A stretch of DNA of 60,339 nt from Bacteroidales bacterium (GTDB taxonomy: Bacteria; Bacteroidota; Bacteroidia; Bacteroidales; Muribaculaceae): NCBI GenBank assembly GCA_015061055.1, contig SUXH01000015.1:1-60339 (forward strand), in the 5' to 3' direction. A program made the position numbers and the translations under genes. Positions 1-8,801 of this stretch are shown in pieces. Every line of letters begins with the position of its first letter. The first letter of the stretch is position 1. Below the pieces are notes generated by a model that had not been told where the DNA came from, did not search any database, and was given only the letters and a program-made list of their open reading frames with translations.

Positions 1-48
1 GAATTCGTTGAAATTCAGAGGTTTTCATCTTTTTGCTGTGATTCTTCG

Positions 49-121
49 TGGTGCCACCAGGAATCGAACCGGGGACACAAGGATTTTCAGTCCTTTGCTC
101 TACCAACTGAGCTATGGCACC
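49..121 (-). tRNA. tRNA-Phe (GAA)
   Basis: Read on the minus strand this 73-nt segment folds as a complete cloverleaf: a 7-bp acceptor (GGTGCCA with TGGCACC), a D-arm GCTC/GAGC, an anticodon stem AAGGA/TCCTT with loop CTGAAAA giving anticodon GAA, and a T-arm around GGTTCGATTCC. The discriminator is A and the CCA tail is not encoded. A promoter-like TATCTTTG box lies just upstream. Confidence 0.96.
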
Positions 122-139
122 ATCGTTGTTTTGCGAGTG

Positions 140-171
140 CAAAGATAGATAGTTTTTTTATTTTGTGCAAG
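140..171 (-). promoter_or_regulatory. Promoter of tRNA-Phe
   Basis: On the minus strand TATCTTTG (140-147) matches the Bacteroidetes -7 consensus TAnnTTTG. A CTTG at 168-171 stands 20 bp upstream in the -33 position. It lies 19 bp before the mature tRNA 5' end. Confidence 0.65.
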
Positions 172-544
172 TTTTTTGAGTAAAAATATCAAATAGGAAT
201 GTTTTTTGCTGTTTTTTGTGATCAAAAGCAGGTGTTTATGTGTTGTTTTGGTGGTTTGCTATATGTTTTTGTAGTTATAGGCGATGATGATTTTATTCGT
301 GTATTTATAAAAAATAGTTAATTCTTGAACTTTATAAGGCGGGTGGTGTTTTATAGTTAAAAGAATTTGATTCATAAATGATGTTAGTTAGTTAATTAAA
401 GCATTTCTGTTAAGTTTCAATATCTCTCGATGATGTGGGGCGCTCGTAATGATACTGTGAAGTATGTAGACGGCGTCCTTTCTTTTGTTTTCGGGTGGAT
501 GTGAGTTTGTTGTTGTAATTGTTTATTCTTTAAAAAGTGATGTT
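172..544. other. Non-coding stretch upstream of the channel gene
   Basis: About 370 bases of AT-rich sequence between the tRNA-Phe promoter and the channel gene. I see no conserved RNA fold, repeat or convincing small gene here. The channel frame stays open back to an ATG at 485, so its 5' edge is uncertain. Confidence 0.5.
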
Positions 545-1234
545 ATGGGTAAGGATGGAAATGTATTGTTGCTGAGACTGTCGGGCGTGTTGCATGCTTT
601 TGTGATAATGATGTCGCTTTTGCTGATAGTGTATGCCTCGTATGAGATTCTGAATAGGGTGGAATTGGAGAGTGCGCACAGGTATATGCGGTTTCAGCTT
701 GTGGTGTGTGTGGTGTTTTTGGCGTCGTTGGCTGTGGATTTTGCTATAGCGAGGCGTAAGGTGCAGTTTCTTGTTAAAAATATGTTTTTTATTCTTGTTT
801 CGATACCATATCTCAATATTATCTATGGATTGGGAGTGGTGGTAGGCGAGACTACTTATACTTATATTCGTTTTGTGCCGCTTGTGCGGAGTGCTTTTGC
901 ATTGGCGGTTGTTGTGGGTTATTTGTCGAAGAATCGTATCACGAGTCTTTTTGTTAGTTACCTTACGGTGTTTCTGGCGAGTGTGTATTTTGCAAGTTTG
1001 ATATTCTATAATGTGGAGTCGCCTGTGAATGATGCTATTGATGGATTCGGTACGGTGATATGGTGTTCGTTTATGAATGTTATCACGCTTGGTGCTCCCA
1101 TTGAGCCGGTGACGTCGGTGGGCAGATGGATTTATGTGTTTCTTGGATTTCTGGGCACTACTATGATGCCTCTGCTTACTGTGTATATTGCTAATATAAT
1201 AAAAAACCTTCCCAAGAAAGATGAGAAGGCTTGA
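545..1234 (+). CDS. Six-helix voltage-gated-channel-like membrane protein with atypical pore loop
   Basis: A 229-residue integral membrane protein with the layout of a single voltage-gated cation-channel subunit: hydrophobic segments near residues 17-35, 50-68, 79-100, 108-126 (two Arg, S4-like), 131-155 and 192-218. Before the last helix sits a pore-helix-like stretch (WCSFMNVITLG, 173-183) followed by GR and an S6-like helix, which lines up with the P-loop/S6 of K+ channels. The position of the TVGYGD filter is taken by TLGAPIEP, so K+ selectivity is doubtful. It would sit in the inner membrane. The frame is open to an earlier ATG at 485; I prefer 545 because the extra 20 residues look unlike a channel N-terminus. 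It converges on folA with a 10-nt gap. Channel-like is fairly secure from the fold pattern; the ion carried is unknown. Confidence 0.7.
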   Translation: MGKDGNVLLLRLSGVLHAFVIMMSLLLIVYASYEILNRVELESAHRYMRFQLVVCVVFLASLAVDFAIARRKVQFLVKNMFFILVSIPYLNIIYGLGVVVGETTYTYIRFVPLVRSAFALAVVVGYLSKNRITSLFVSYLTVFLASVYFASLIFYNVESPVNDAIDGFGTVIWCSFMNVITLGAPIEPVTSVGRWIYVFLGFLGTTMMPLLTVYIANIIKNLPKKDEKA

Positions 1235-1244
1235 TGAGGTGGTG

Positions 1245-1742
1245 TTATTTGCGTCGTAAGTCAACGAAGCTATAGGGGTAAGGGTTTCGTTCGTCGGCTT
1301 CGTGATTTTCGCGTGAGATCTCGTCCCATTCTGCCATATCAAATTCGGGGAAGAATGTGTCGGCATCGGGGAACGATGTGTGAATGAGAGTGAGGTGCAG
1401 TGTGGTAGTGAGTGGAAATGCTTCACGATAGAGCATTCCACCACCTATGATGAAACGTCGTTCATCGGTGGCAGTAGCAGCAAGAGCTTCTTCGAGCGAA
1501 TGGTATACTTCAGCTCCTTGAGCCACAAAATCGACATTACGGGTTATAACCACATTTTTTCGACCGGGAAGAGCTCCTTTAGGTAATGAATCCCAAGTGC
1601 GACGCCCCATTATGATGGTGTGTCCCATTGTAATGTTCTTGAAGTGTTTCAAGTCGGCAGGCAGGTAACACAGAAGGTCGCCATTCTTACCGATTGCGTT
1701 GTTTTGCGCTATTACTACTATTGCTGATAAATTCTGTGTCAT
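1245..1742 (-). CDS. folA: Dihydrofolate reductase
   Basis: A 165-residue cytoplasmic enzyme that reduces dihydrofolate to tetrahydrofolate with NADPH. The N-terminus AIVVIAQNNAIGKNGDL is the classic DHFR start. The catalytic acid is Asp30 in LPADLKHF, GRRTW (46-50) and IIGGGMLY (98-105) are the NADPH-binding motifs, and the length is typical of bacterial DHFR. It follows thyA by 21 nt on the same strand, so the enzyme that makes dihydrofolate while methylating dUMP is co-expressed with the one that recycles it. Nothing odd in the sequence. Confidence 0.97.
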   Translation of the reverse strand: MTQNLSAIVVIAQNNAIGKNGDLLCYLPADLKHFKNITMGHTIIMGRRTWDSLPKGALPGRKNVVITRNVDFVAQGAEVYHSLEEALAATATDERRFIIGGGMLYREAFPLTTTLHLTLIHTSFPDADTFFPEFDMAEWDEISRENHEADERNPYPYSFVDLRRK

Positions 1743-1763
1743 TGTTTTGCAATTTTAGTTCCT

Positions 1764-2558
1764 TTACACTGCTACCACTCCTGCGATGTGTGGGTGTGGG
1801 TTGTAGTCTTCGAGTGTAAAATCCTCAAATTTGAAATCAAAGATGTTCTTTACGTCAGGATTTATAACCATACGAGGCAGCGGACGTGTGTCGCGTTTCA
1901 TTTGCTCTTCCACTTGTTCGAAGTGATTGCTATAAATGTGAGCATCGCCAAGTGTGTGTATAAATTCACCCGGTTCAAGCCCTGTTACTTGTGCCATCAT
2001 CATAAGTAGCAATGCGTAGGATGCGATGTTGAAAGGCACACCGAGGAAGATGTCGGCGCTGCGTTGATACAATTGAAGGCTTAGTTTGCCATTGGCTACA
2101 TAGAATTGGAATAGTGCATGGCAAGGAGGCAGTTTCATTGAAGGTACATCGGCCACGTTCCACGCGCTTACCATTATGCGGCGAGAATCGGGATTGTTTT
2201 TGATAAGGTCTACGGCTTGAGTGATTTGGTCTATCACGCCACCTTTGCCATCGGGCCAAGATCTCCATTGGTGACCGTATACAGGACCGAGCTCGCCATT
2301 TTCATCAGCCCACTCGTTCCAGATTCTTACTCCGTTTTCTTGCAGATAACGCACATTGGTATCTCCTTTCAAGAACCAAAGTAATTCGTATATAATCGAC
2401 TTCAAGTGAAGTCTTTTAGTGGTGAGGAGAGGGAATCCATCGGCAAGATTAAAGCGCATTTGATGTCCAAACACACTCTTAGTCCCTGTTCCGGTGCGGT
2501 CGCTTTTCAAAGTGCCTTCGCTCATCACTCTATTGAGCAGGTCGAGATATTGTTTCAT
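1764..2558 (-). CDS. thyA: Thymidylate synthase
   Basis: Converts dUMP to dTMP using methylenetetrahydrofolate, leaving dihydrofolate for FolA. Starting at the ATG at 2558 (MKQYLDLL) gives 264 residues, the length of E. coli ThyA, with the catalytic Cys at 146 in [13 protein letters not shown] for phosphate binding (125-128) and the [15 protein letters not shown] block. The frame runs 16 codons further upstream, but those lie across the promoter box at 2593-2600 and are unlikely to be translated. First gene of a thyA-folA operon. Confidence 0.97.
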   Translation of the reverse strand: MKQYLDLLNRVMSEGTLKSDRTGTGTKSVFGHQMRFNLADGFPLLTTKRLHLKSIIYELLWFLKGDTNVRYLQENGVRIWNEWADENGELGPVYGHQWRSWPDGKGGVIDQITQAVDLIKNNPDSRRIMVSAWNVADVPSMKLPPCHALFQFYVANGKLSLQLYQRSADIFLGVPFNIASYALLLMMMAQVTGLEPGEFIHTLGDAHIYSNHFEQVEEQMKRDTRPLPRMVINPDVKNIFDFKFEDFTLEDYNPHPHIAGVVAV

Positions 2559-2592
2559 AAAGCTTATAAGAATTTCAAAGTGTTCAATACTG

Positions 2593-2600
2593 CAAAGATA
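2593..2600 (-). promoter_or_regulatory. -7 box of thyA-folA
   Basis: TATCTTTG on the minus strand, a perfect TAnnTTTG match, 34 bp before the thyA ATG. No clear -33 element was found at the usual distance. It supports the shorter thyA start. Confidence 0.55.
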
Positions 2601-2725
2601 CAACAAAAAGTGAAAGTGAGAACGAATTAGGAAAGATATCCTAAAATATAATTGTGCTGAGTGGGACGAAAAGGGATTGCGGAAGATAAATTTGTGTAAA
2701 ATATGGATTATTTAGGGTAAAGTTG

Positions 2726-2733
2726 TAACTTTG
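2726..2733 (+). promoter_or_regulatory. -7 box of bcp
   Basis: TAACTTTG matches TAnnTTTG and lies 22 bp before the ATG of the peroxiredoxin gene. No good -33 element is evident. Confidence 0.55.
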
Positions 2734-2755
2734 AAAAAAAATAAAATATATCGAT

Positions 2756-3226
2756 ATGAATATAGGTGACAAAGCACCCGAGGTTCTCGGTGTTAACGAG
2801 AATGGGGAACAGATAAAATTAAGTGATTTTGCAGGCAAGAAACTTGTGCTTTATTTCTATCCGAAGGATAGTACATCGGGTTGTACGGCTGAGGCTTGCA
2901 GTTTGCGAGATAATTATTCGGAGTTGCGTAAGCAAGGTTATGAAGTTGTGGGAGTAAGCGTGGATAATGAGGCATCGCACCGAAAGTTTATCGACAAATA
3001 CGAGTTACCTTTTCCTCTCATTGCCGACACAGAGAAATCGCTCGTAACAATGATGGGAGTGTGGGGTGAGAAGTCGATGTACGGCCGTAAATATATGGGC
3101 ACATTTCGCACTACGTTCATTATCAACGAGGAAGGAATTATAGATAAAATCTTTTTACCGAAAGAGATAAAGACAAAGAATCACGCAGAACAAATCCTAA
3201 ACTTCATAGAAAACGCAAAAAAATAA
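2756..3226 (+). CDS. bcp: Thioredoxin-dependent thiol peroxidase (Bcp/PrxQ peroxiredoxin)
   Basis: A 156-residue cytoplasmic peroxiredoxin that reduces hydroperoxides and is recycled by thioredoxin. The active-site segment YPKDSTSGCTAEAC carries peroxidatic Cys43 and resolving Cys48 five residues later, the PrxQ/Bcp arrangement. The C-terminal FRTTFIINEEG is the conserved Arg-containing strand. Length is normal. It has its own promoter box and is separated by 131 nt from metG, which also has its own. Confidence 0.95.
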   Translation: MNIGDKAPEVLGVNENGEQIKLSDFAGKKLVLYFYPKDSTSGCTAEACSLRDNYSELRKQGYEVVGVSVDNEASHRKFIDKYELPFPLIADTEKSLVTMMGVWGEKSMYGRKYMGTFRTTFIINEEGIIDKIFLPKEIKTKNHAEQILNFIENAKK

Positions 3227-3257
3227 GCGGTTATTTTCGATTTCGGTACGAGAGTGT

Positions 3258-3265
3258 TAACTTTG
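3258..3265 (+). promoter_or_regulatory. -7 box of metG
   Basis: TAACTTTG, a TAnnTTTG match, about 92 bp before the chosen metG ATG; TTTC at 3234-3237 is a weak -33 element 20 bp upstream. The leader holds a 21-codon ORF (3279-3344) and an imperfect hairpin pairing TCGGCA (3285-3290) with TGCCGA (3315-3320), but no U-run. Confidence 0.5.
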
Positions 3266-3357
3266 CAGTGAGATAACAATGTTTTCGGCATACCTAAGGT
3301 TGAAAATTGGGAGGTGCCGAGGCGTTTTGTGTAGAAACAAATAAACATAAAATATAT

Positions 3358-5397
3358 ATGGAAAAGAAATTTGCACGCACACTGGTAACAACGGCGTTGC
3401 CTTATGCCAACGGTCCTGTACACATCGGTCACTTGGCAGGGGTATATGTTCCAGCCGACATCTATGTGCGTTATTTGCGCCTTAAAGGCGAAGAAGTGCT
3501 TCACATAGGAGGTAGCGATGAGCATGGGGTTCCCGTTACAATACGTGCCAAGAAAGAAGGTTGTACTCCTCAAGACGTGGTGGACCGCTATCATGGCATT
3601 ATTAAGCAAGCATTTGCCGATTTTGGTATTTCGTTTGATATTTATAGTCGCACTACATCGGCTACACATCGCCAACATGCAAGCGACTTCTTCCGCAAGT
3701 TATATGATGAAGGCAAGTTTGTAAAACAAGAAAGCGAACAATTTTATGATGAGGAAGCAAAACAGTTCCTTAGCGACCGCAATATTGTGGGCGAATGTCC
3801 TCGTTGCCATGCCGATGGCGCTTATGGCGACCAATGTGAAAAGTGTGGTAGCACACTTTCGCCCGACGAACTTATCAATCCTAAAAATGCACTAACCGGG
3901 AATGCTCTTGTGAAGCGTCCTACTTCACACTGGTATCTTCCTCTTAACGACTATCAAGGATGGCTCGAAAAGTGGATTCTTGAAGAACATAAGGAATGGC
4001 GTAGCAACGTGTACGGACAATGCAAGAGTTGGCTCGATGCCGGTTTGCGTCCACGTGCCGTTACGCGCGACCTTGAATGGGGTATTCCTGTGCCTGTGGA
4101 AGGAGCTGAAGGAAAGGTGCTTTATGTGTGGTTTGATGCGCCTATCGGTTATATCAGCAATACAAAAGAATTGCTCCCTAACGATTGGGAAAAGTGGTGG
4201 AAAGATGAAAGTACACGTTTGATTCATTTTATAGGGAAGGATAATATCGTGTTCCACTGTATCGTGTTCCCTGCAATGCTTAAGGCAGAAGGTAGTTACA
4301 TCCTTCCTGATAATGTGCCAAGTAATGAGTTCTTGAACCTTGAAGGCGACAAGATTTCTACTTCACGTAATTGGGCTGTGTGGTTGCACGAATACCTTGT
4401 GGATTTCCCCGGAAAGCAAGATGTTCTTCGCTATGTGCTAACAGCCAATGCTCCCGAAACCAAGGACAACGACTTTACTTGGAAAGACTTCCAAGCGCGC
4501 AATAACAGCGAACTTGTGGCTATCTATGGCAATTTCGTGAATCGTGCTTTGCAACTCACCAAGAAATATTTCAACGGAGTAGTACCCGAAGCCGGAGAAC
4601 TTACCGATTACGATCGCGAAACACTCAATGAATTTGCCGGGGTAAAAGAGGAAGTTGAAAAACTGTTGAATAATTTCAAATTCCGCGATGCACAGAAAGA
4701 AGCAATGAACCTTGCACGTATCGGAAATAAGTATTTGGCTGATACAGAGCCTTGGAAACTTGCCAAGACCGATATGCCTCGTGTGCAGACAATTCTAAAT
4801 ATTGCACTTCAACTCGTTGCTAATCTTGGAATTGCGTTTGAGCCATTCTTGCCTTTTAGCAGTAAGAAATTGCGTGAAATGCTAAATCTTAATTCGTTTG
4901 AATGGTCTAATCTTGGACGTATCGACCATCTGGCAGCCGGACACACTCTTGGTGAAGCTCAGTTGCTGTTTGAAAAGATAGAAGATGATGCCATCAATGC
5001 ACAGATTGAACGACTCGAACGCATAAAAAAGGAAAACGAGGTGAACAGTTTTACACCGGCACCGGTGGCTCCTACAGTAGCATTCGATGATTTTATGAAA
5101 CTCGATATTCGCGTGGGTAAGGTACTTGAGTGTGAAAAAGTACCTAAGGCAGATAAGTTGCTTAAATTCAAAATCGACGATGGAATGGGTGGCCGTACTA
5201 TCGTGAGTGGAATCGCAAAATACTACAAACCCGAAGACCTTGTGGGAAAAGAAGTGTGTTTCATCGCAAATTTCGAACCACGTAAACTCAAGGGCGTTGA
5301 ATCGCAAGGTATGATTCTAAGTGCCGAGAACGCTGATGGAAGTCTTGTGGTAATTGGTCCGCAAGGAGAAGTGAAACCGGGCTGTAAAGTGGGTTAA
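3358..5397 (+). CDS. metG: Methionyl-tRNA synthetase
   Basis: Charges tRNA-Met; 679 residues, nearly the E. coli length. Class I core with HIGH at 22-25 ([10 protein letters not shown]), a zinc knuckle formed by Cys147, 150, 160 and 163, and the second signature as KISTS at 332-336 instead of KMSKS. The C-terminal part from about 575 ([14 protein letters not shown] onward) is the OB-fold tRNA-binding/dimerisation domain found in long MetRS forms. The ATG at 3358 begins [19 protein letters not shown]; an in-frame ATG at 3307 would add 17 residues that match nothing in the family. Confidence 0.97.
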   Translation: MEKKFARTLVTTALPYANGPVHIGHLAGVYVPADIYVRYLRLKGEEVLHIGGSDEHGVPVTIRAKKEGCTPQDVVDRYHGIIKQAFADFGISFDIYSRTTSATHRQHASDFFRKLYDEGKFVKQESEQFYDEEAKQFLSDRNIVGECPRCHADGAYGDQCEKCGSTLSPDELINPKNALTGNALVKRPTSHWYLPLNDYQGWLEKWILEEHKEWRSNVYGQCKSWLDAGLRPRAVTRDLEWGIPVPVEGAEGKVLYVWFDAPIGYISNTKELLPNDWEKWWKDESTRLIHFIGKDNIVFHCIVFPAMLKAEGSYILPDNVPSNEFLNLEGDKISTSRNWAVWLHEYLVDFPGKQDVLRYVLTANAPETKDNDFTWKDFQARNNSELVAIYGNFVNRALQLTKKYFNGVVPEAGELTDYDRETLNEFAGVKEEVEKLLNNFKFRDAQKEAMNLARIGNKYLADTEPWKLAKTDMPRVQTILNIALQLVANLGIAFEPFLPFSSKKLREMLNLNSFEWSNLGRIDHLAAGHTLGEAQLLFEKIEDDAINAQIERLERIKKENEVNSFTPAPVAPTVAFDDFMKLDIRVGKVLECEKVPKADKLLKFKIDDGMGGRTIVSGIAKYYKPEDLVGKEVCFIANFEPRKLKGVESQGMILSAENADGSLVVIGPQGEVKPGCKVG

Positions 5398-5424
5398 TAC
5401 AAGTGAAATTAAATAAAATGGCAG

Positions 5425-5460
5425 ATAGAGATGGGCTTAAGTTCATCTCTATTTGTTTTA
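5425..5460 (+). terminator. Rho-independent terminator after metG
   Basis: ATAGAGATG (5425-5433) pairs with CATCTCTAT (5444-5452), a perfect 9-bp stem with a 10-nt loop, followed by TTGTTTTA. It lies 28 nt after the metG stop codon. Confidence 0.75.
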
Positions 5461-5483
5461 ATGTGAGATTTTACATAATTAAA

Positions 5484-5515
5484 ATTGTTTTTTGACGTTA
5501 TTATTATTAACTTAG
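5484..5515 (+). promoter_or_regulatory. Promoter candidate for manC
   Basis: ATTG at 5484-5487, 20 bp, then TAACTTAG (5508-5515), one mismatch from TAnnTTTG, 36 bp before the ATG. Confidence 0.4.
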
Positions 5516-5551
5516 CATAGTGAAATAAGAAATACTTAAAACTATAATAAT

Positions 5552-6634
5552 ATGGATATCAGTAACCGATATTGTGTGATAATGTGTGGCGGTGTAGGCA
5601 GTAGATTTTGGCCTTATAGTCGCGCAAATGCACCAAAACAGTTTATCGACTTCTTTGGAACGGGGCGAACACTGTTGCAAATGAGTTTTGACCGTACTAA
5701 GGATGTAGTTCCAACCGAAAATGTAATTATATTAACCAATGAACAGTATGCTCCGCTTGTGAAGGAACAACTTCCTGAGCTAAAAGATGCACAGATACTG
5801 CTCGAACCGACACGACGTAACACTGCGCCTTGTATAGCATGGGCGGCTTATCACATCAAAGCACTCAATCCCGATGCACTCATCATGGTAGCGCCAAGCG
5901 ATCACCTTGTGCTTAAGGAAGACGAATTCAAGCGTTGTATAAACAAAGGATTTGACTTTGTAGCCGAGAATGATGCGTTGCTAACTCTCGGAATCAAGCC
6001 GAGTCGCCCGGAAACAGGCTACGGATATATTCAAATAGGTAACGCTGTAACCGATAGTATCTCAAAAGTGAAGACATTTACCGAAAAACCTAATGTTGAA
6101 TTGGCAAAAGTATTTTTGTCGACAGGCGAATTTTTCTGGAATTCGGGAATGTTTTTGTGGAGTGTCGACAGCATATTGAAAGCCGTTCAAGAATGTGCTC
6201 CCGATATAGCGGTTCAATTTGATAAAGGCGTGGGTTTGTATGGAACATCAGCTGAAATGCAATTCATTAAGCAGAATTTTGCATCTTGTCCGGGAATATC
6301 AATCGATTTTGCTGTGATGGAGAAATCCAAGAATGTATATGTGGAATGTGTTGATTTTGGCTGGGACGACCTTGGCACTTGGGGGGCACTCTACGATAAT
6401 TCTCCTAAAAACCACGAAGGCAACGTAACCGAGAATTGCAAGGCAATGTTGTTCAATTGTAACGATTGTGTAGTTGCAGCAAAAGGTGATAAACTCATTG
6501 TTGCCTCGCATCTTAAAGACTATATCATAGCTGTTGCCGACGATGTAGTGTTGATAGTACCTAAAAGTGAGGAGCAAAAAATAAAGAACTACGTGAACGA
6601 AGTAAAAACTGCCTACGGAGATAAATATCTATAA
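5552..6634 (+). CDS. manC: Mannose-1-phosphate guanylyltransferase
   Basis: Makes GDP-mannose from GTP and mannose-1-phosphate, the precursor for mannose, fucose and related sugars in glycans and capsule. The nucleotidyltransferase signature GGVGSRFWPYSR (13-24) and KQF (29-31) are at the N-terminus. TEKP (about 175), the NSGMFLW block and VECVDFGWDDLGTWG follow. At 360 residues it is the single-domain form without the phosphomannose isomerase half. It stands alone between a terminator after metG and one at 6655-6685, not in a sugar cluster. Confidence 0.95.
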   Translation: MDISNRYCVIMCGGVGSRFWPYSRANAPKQFIDFFGTGRTLLQMSFDRTKDVVPTENVIILTNEQYAPLVKEQLPELKDAQILLEPTRRNTAPCIAWAAYHIKALNPDALIMVAPSDHLVLKEDEFKRCINKGFDFVAENDALLTLGIKPSRPETGYGYIQIGNAVTDSISKVKTFTEKPNVELAKVFLSTGEFFWNSGMFLWSVDSILKAVQECAPDIAVQFDKGVGLYGTSAEMQFIKQNFASCPGISIDFAVMEKSKNVYVECVDFGWDDLGTWGALYDNSPKNHEGNVTENCKAMLFNCNDCVVAAKGDKLIVASHLKDYIIAVADDVVLIVPKSEEQKIKNYVNEVKTAYGDKYL

Positions 6635-6654
6635 TAATGCAGAGAAAGGTAAAC

Positions 6655-6685
6655 AAAAAAGGAATCTCGATGAGATTCCTTTTTT
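6655..6685. terminator. Bidirectional terminator between manC and the tRNA-Asn pair
   Basis: GGAATCTC (6661-6668), loop GAT, GAGATTCC (6672-6679), flanked by A6 on the left and T6 on the right. It works in both directions, ending manC and the minus-strand tRNA-Asn transcript. Confidence 0.85.
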
Positions 6686-6688
6686 GTG

Positions 6689-6762
6689 CGCTTCAAGATG
6701 GGCTTGAACCAACGACCCCCTGATTAACAGTCAGGTGCTCTAACCAACTGAGCTATTGAAGC
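6689..6762 (-). tRNA. tRNA-Asn (GTT), copy 1
   Basis: A 74-nt cloverleaf on the minus strand: acceptor GCTTCAA/TTGAAGC, D-arm GCTC/GAGC, anticodon stem CCTGA/TCAGG with loop CTGTTAA (anticodon GTT), T-arm around GGTTCAAGCC, discriminator G, no encoded CCA. Identical to the copy 16 nt away. Confidence 0.96.
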
Positions 6763-6778
6763 AAAATTTTATGTCTTG

Positions 6779-6852
6779 CGCTTCAAGATGGGCTTGAACC
6801 AACGACCCCCTGATTAACAGTCAGGTGCTCTAACCAACTGAGCTATTGAAGC
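6779..6852 (-). tRNA. tRNA-Asn (GTT), copy 2
   Basis: Identical in sequence to copy 1 and upstream of it on the minus strand, separated by 16 nt, so the two are probably one transcript cut by RNases. A tandem gene duplication kept identical. Confidence 0.96.
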
Positions 6853-6884
6853 AGTTTCGCTACTCACTTTCGTGAATTGCGATG

Positions 6885-6916
6885 CAAAATTAGTTCGAAT
6901 ATTTGAAATATGCAAC
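6885..6916 (-). promoter_or_regulatory. Promoter of the tRNA-Asn pair
   Basis: On the minus strand TAATTTTG (6885-6892) fits TAnnTTTG, and GTTG (6913-6916) stands 20 bp upstream. It is 33 bp before the first tRNA. Confidence 0.55.
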
Positions 6917-6997
6917 AACTTTGAGCAAAAAAGCGTTATAAAATTCAATTTTAAGACTTTTTTGCCTATTTTTTTTACTAAATTCAGTATGATGTTG

Positions 6998-7005
6998 TAT
7001 TTTAG
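6998..7005 (+). promoter_or_regulatory. -7-like box of the S41 peptidase gene
   Basis: TATTTTAG, one mismatch from TAnnTTTG, 20 bp before the ATG. Weak evidence only. Confidence 0.3.
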
Positions 7006-7025
7006 CAGATAAAATAAAGTAAGAT

Positions 7026-8687
7026 ATGAACAGACGTATAAAGACAATTATGTTTGGTGTGGGATTGTGCTTGTTTGGCTCAATCTCGCTTAGTGGTTCA
7101 ACACCTAAAAAGGATTCGGAAATAGTGCGAAATCTTGATACGTTTACATCCTTGTATAAGGAATTGAATGCGTTTTATGTGGATACGCTTGATGCAAAGA
7201 AAAATATAGAAACAGCAATAAATGCGATGCTTCGAAGCATTGATCCTTATACAGAATATGTGTCGGCTAAAGATGTGGATGATTATCGCGTGTTATCGAC
7301 CGGTGAATATGGTGGAATAGGCTCGGGGATAGTGAAACGTGATAATTGTACCTATTTTTCGGAACCATACGAGGGCAGTCCTGCTGCCAATATAGGAGTG
7401 CGTGCCGGTGATAAGATTGTGATGATTGATGGTGATTCAATAGGGTCGATGGATATCGAAAAGGTGAGTGAGCTTCTTAAGGGCCAACAGAATACTACTG
7501 TGAATGTGGTGGTCGACCGTCCGTATGAGGGTAGTAAGGAGTTTAATATCGTGCGCAAGAAGATAAAACAGAACCCGGTGCCTTACTATGGAGTGCAACG
7601 AGGAAATATAGGATATATTTCACTCACTACGTTCAATGCCAATTCGGCTCCCGAAGTGAAGAAGGCTCTTTTGGAGTTGAAGAAAAATGCTGATGTGAAA
7701 TCGATTGTACTCGACCTGCGTGGAAATGGAGGAGGATTGCTTGAGAGTGCGGTGCAGATAGTGGGAATGTTTGTGCCTAAAGGCACAGAGGTGTTGACTC
7801 AGAAGGGTCGGATAAAGCAAAACACACGTACTTATAAGACCACTCAAGAGCCTATAGATGTAAACACTCCGTTGGTGGTGCTTATCGATGGTAGTTCTGC
7901 GTCTTCGTCGGAAATTGTGGCGGGAGCATTGCAAGATCTCGATAGAGCCGTGATAATTGGTAATCGTTCGTATGGAAAGGGACTTGTGCAGACTTCACGC
8001 CCGTTGCCTTACGATGGACTGCTCCATGTTACAATAGCAAAATATTACATTCCAAGTGGTCGATTGATTCAAGCTATCGACTATTCTCGTCGTAACTCTG
8101 ACGGTTCGGTTGAACGAATTCCCGACAGCCTGACTAACGTGTTCCACACAGCAAATGGCAGAGAGGTGCGTGATGGCGGAGGTATAACACCCGATATCAA
8201 AGTGGAATATCCAAAGGTGAATCGTTTGGCGTATAATATAGTGCGCGATTATTGGGCTTTTGATTTCGCTACAAAATATCGCAGTGAGAACGAAACGATA
8301 CCGGCTGTTGAGGATTTCGAAATTACCGATAGCCTGTATAATCAGTTTAAGGCATTTATTAATCCTGATAAATTCCAATACGATAAAGTGTGCGAAGACG
8401 GGTTGAAACAATTATGCGAAGTCGCCGAAACGGAAGGATATATGAATGACTCGACAAAGGCTGTGTTTGCTCAACTTGAGAAATTATTGAAACACGACCT
8501 TCAAAAAGACCTTGATTTGCATCGTAAACTTATTTCTCAGATTATTGCGCTTGAGATTGTGAAACGATATTATTATCAGCGAGGAGAAAGCATTCAGGAA
8601 TTGAAGAATGATCCGGCTCTTGATGCCGTAGAGAAACTATTCTCTACTCCTAATGAATATGGCCGGATATTAAAGAAGGTAAAATGA
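7026..8687 (+). CDS. S41-family C-terminal processing peptidase (CtpA/Prc-like)
   Basis: A 553-residue exported serine protease of the tail-specific family. An N-terminal hydrophobic signal (residues 5-24) is followed by a short helical region, a PDZ domain (about 85-175; GIGSGIV, GSPAANIGVRAGDKI) and the S41 core (about 185-370). The catalytic pair is Ser293 in GSSASSSEI and Lys318 in SYGKGLVQ, 25 residues apart as in D1-processing peptidase. The C-terminal 150 residues are an all-helical extension common in Bacteroidetes homologues. It probably processes or degrades periplasmic proteins from their C-termini. Monocistronic by spacing. Confidence 0.92.
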   Translation: MNRRIKTIMFGVGLCLFGSISLSGSTPKKDSEIVRNLDTFTSLYKELNAFYVDTLDAKKNIETAINAMLRSIDPYTEYVSAKDVDDYRVLSTGEYGGIGSGIVKRDNCTYFSEPYEGSPAANIGVRAGDKIVMIDGDSIGSMDIEKVSELLKGQQNTTVNVVVDRPYEGSKEFNIVRKKIKQNPVPYYGVQRGNIGYISLTTFNANSAPEVKKALLELKKNADVKSIVLDLRGNGGGLLESAVQIVGMFVPKGTEVLTQKGRIKQNTRTYKTTQEPIDVNTPLVVLIDGSSASSSEIVAGALQDLDRAVIIGNRSYGKGLVQTSRPLPYDGLLHVTIAKYYIPSGRLIQAIDYSRRNSDGSVERIPDSLTNVFHTANGREVRDGGGITPDIKVEYPKVNRLAYNIVRDYWAFDFATKYRSENETIPAVEDFEITDSLYNQFKAFINPDKFQYDKVCEDGLKQLCEVAETEGYMNDSTKAVFAQLEKLLKHDLQKDLDLHRKLISQIIALEIVKRYYYQRGESIQELKNDPALDAVEKLFSTPNEYGRILKKVK

Positions 8688-8801
8688 GTGTTGGAAGCAG
8701 AAAATTACGATGCAAAAGTTGATTTCTTTCTTGTGAAGATTCAACTATTGTCGATTTAATGCATCTAATAATAATATTGAAACTTAAAAAAACTAACATA
8801 G

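Noticed and set aside
530..1444. 304-codon minus-strand open frame across the channel gene and folA end
   Set aside because: It is antisense to two well-supported genes, is rich in His/Ser/Thr/Arg as expected from a reversed frame, and has no recognisable motif.
3266..3357. Attenuator in the metG leader
   Set aside because: There is a short ORF and an imperfect hairpin, but the ORF is not Met-rich and no U-run follows the stem.
6689..6852. Two identical ~74-bp repeats as a possible CRISPR or mobile repeat
   Set aside because: Both copies fold as tRNA-Asn; the 16-nt spacer is ordinary tRNA operon spacing.
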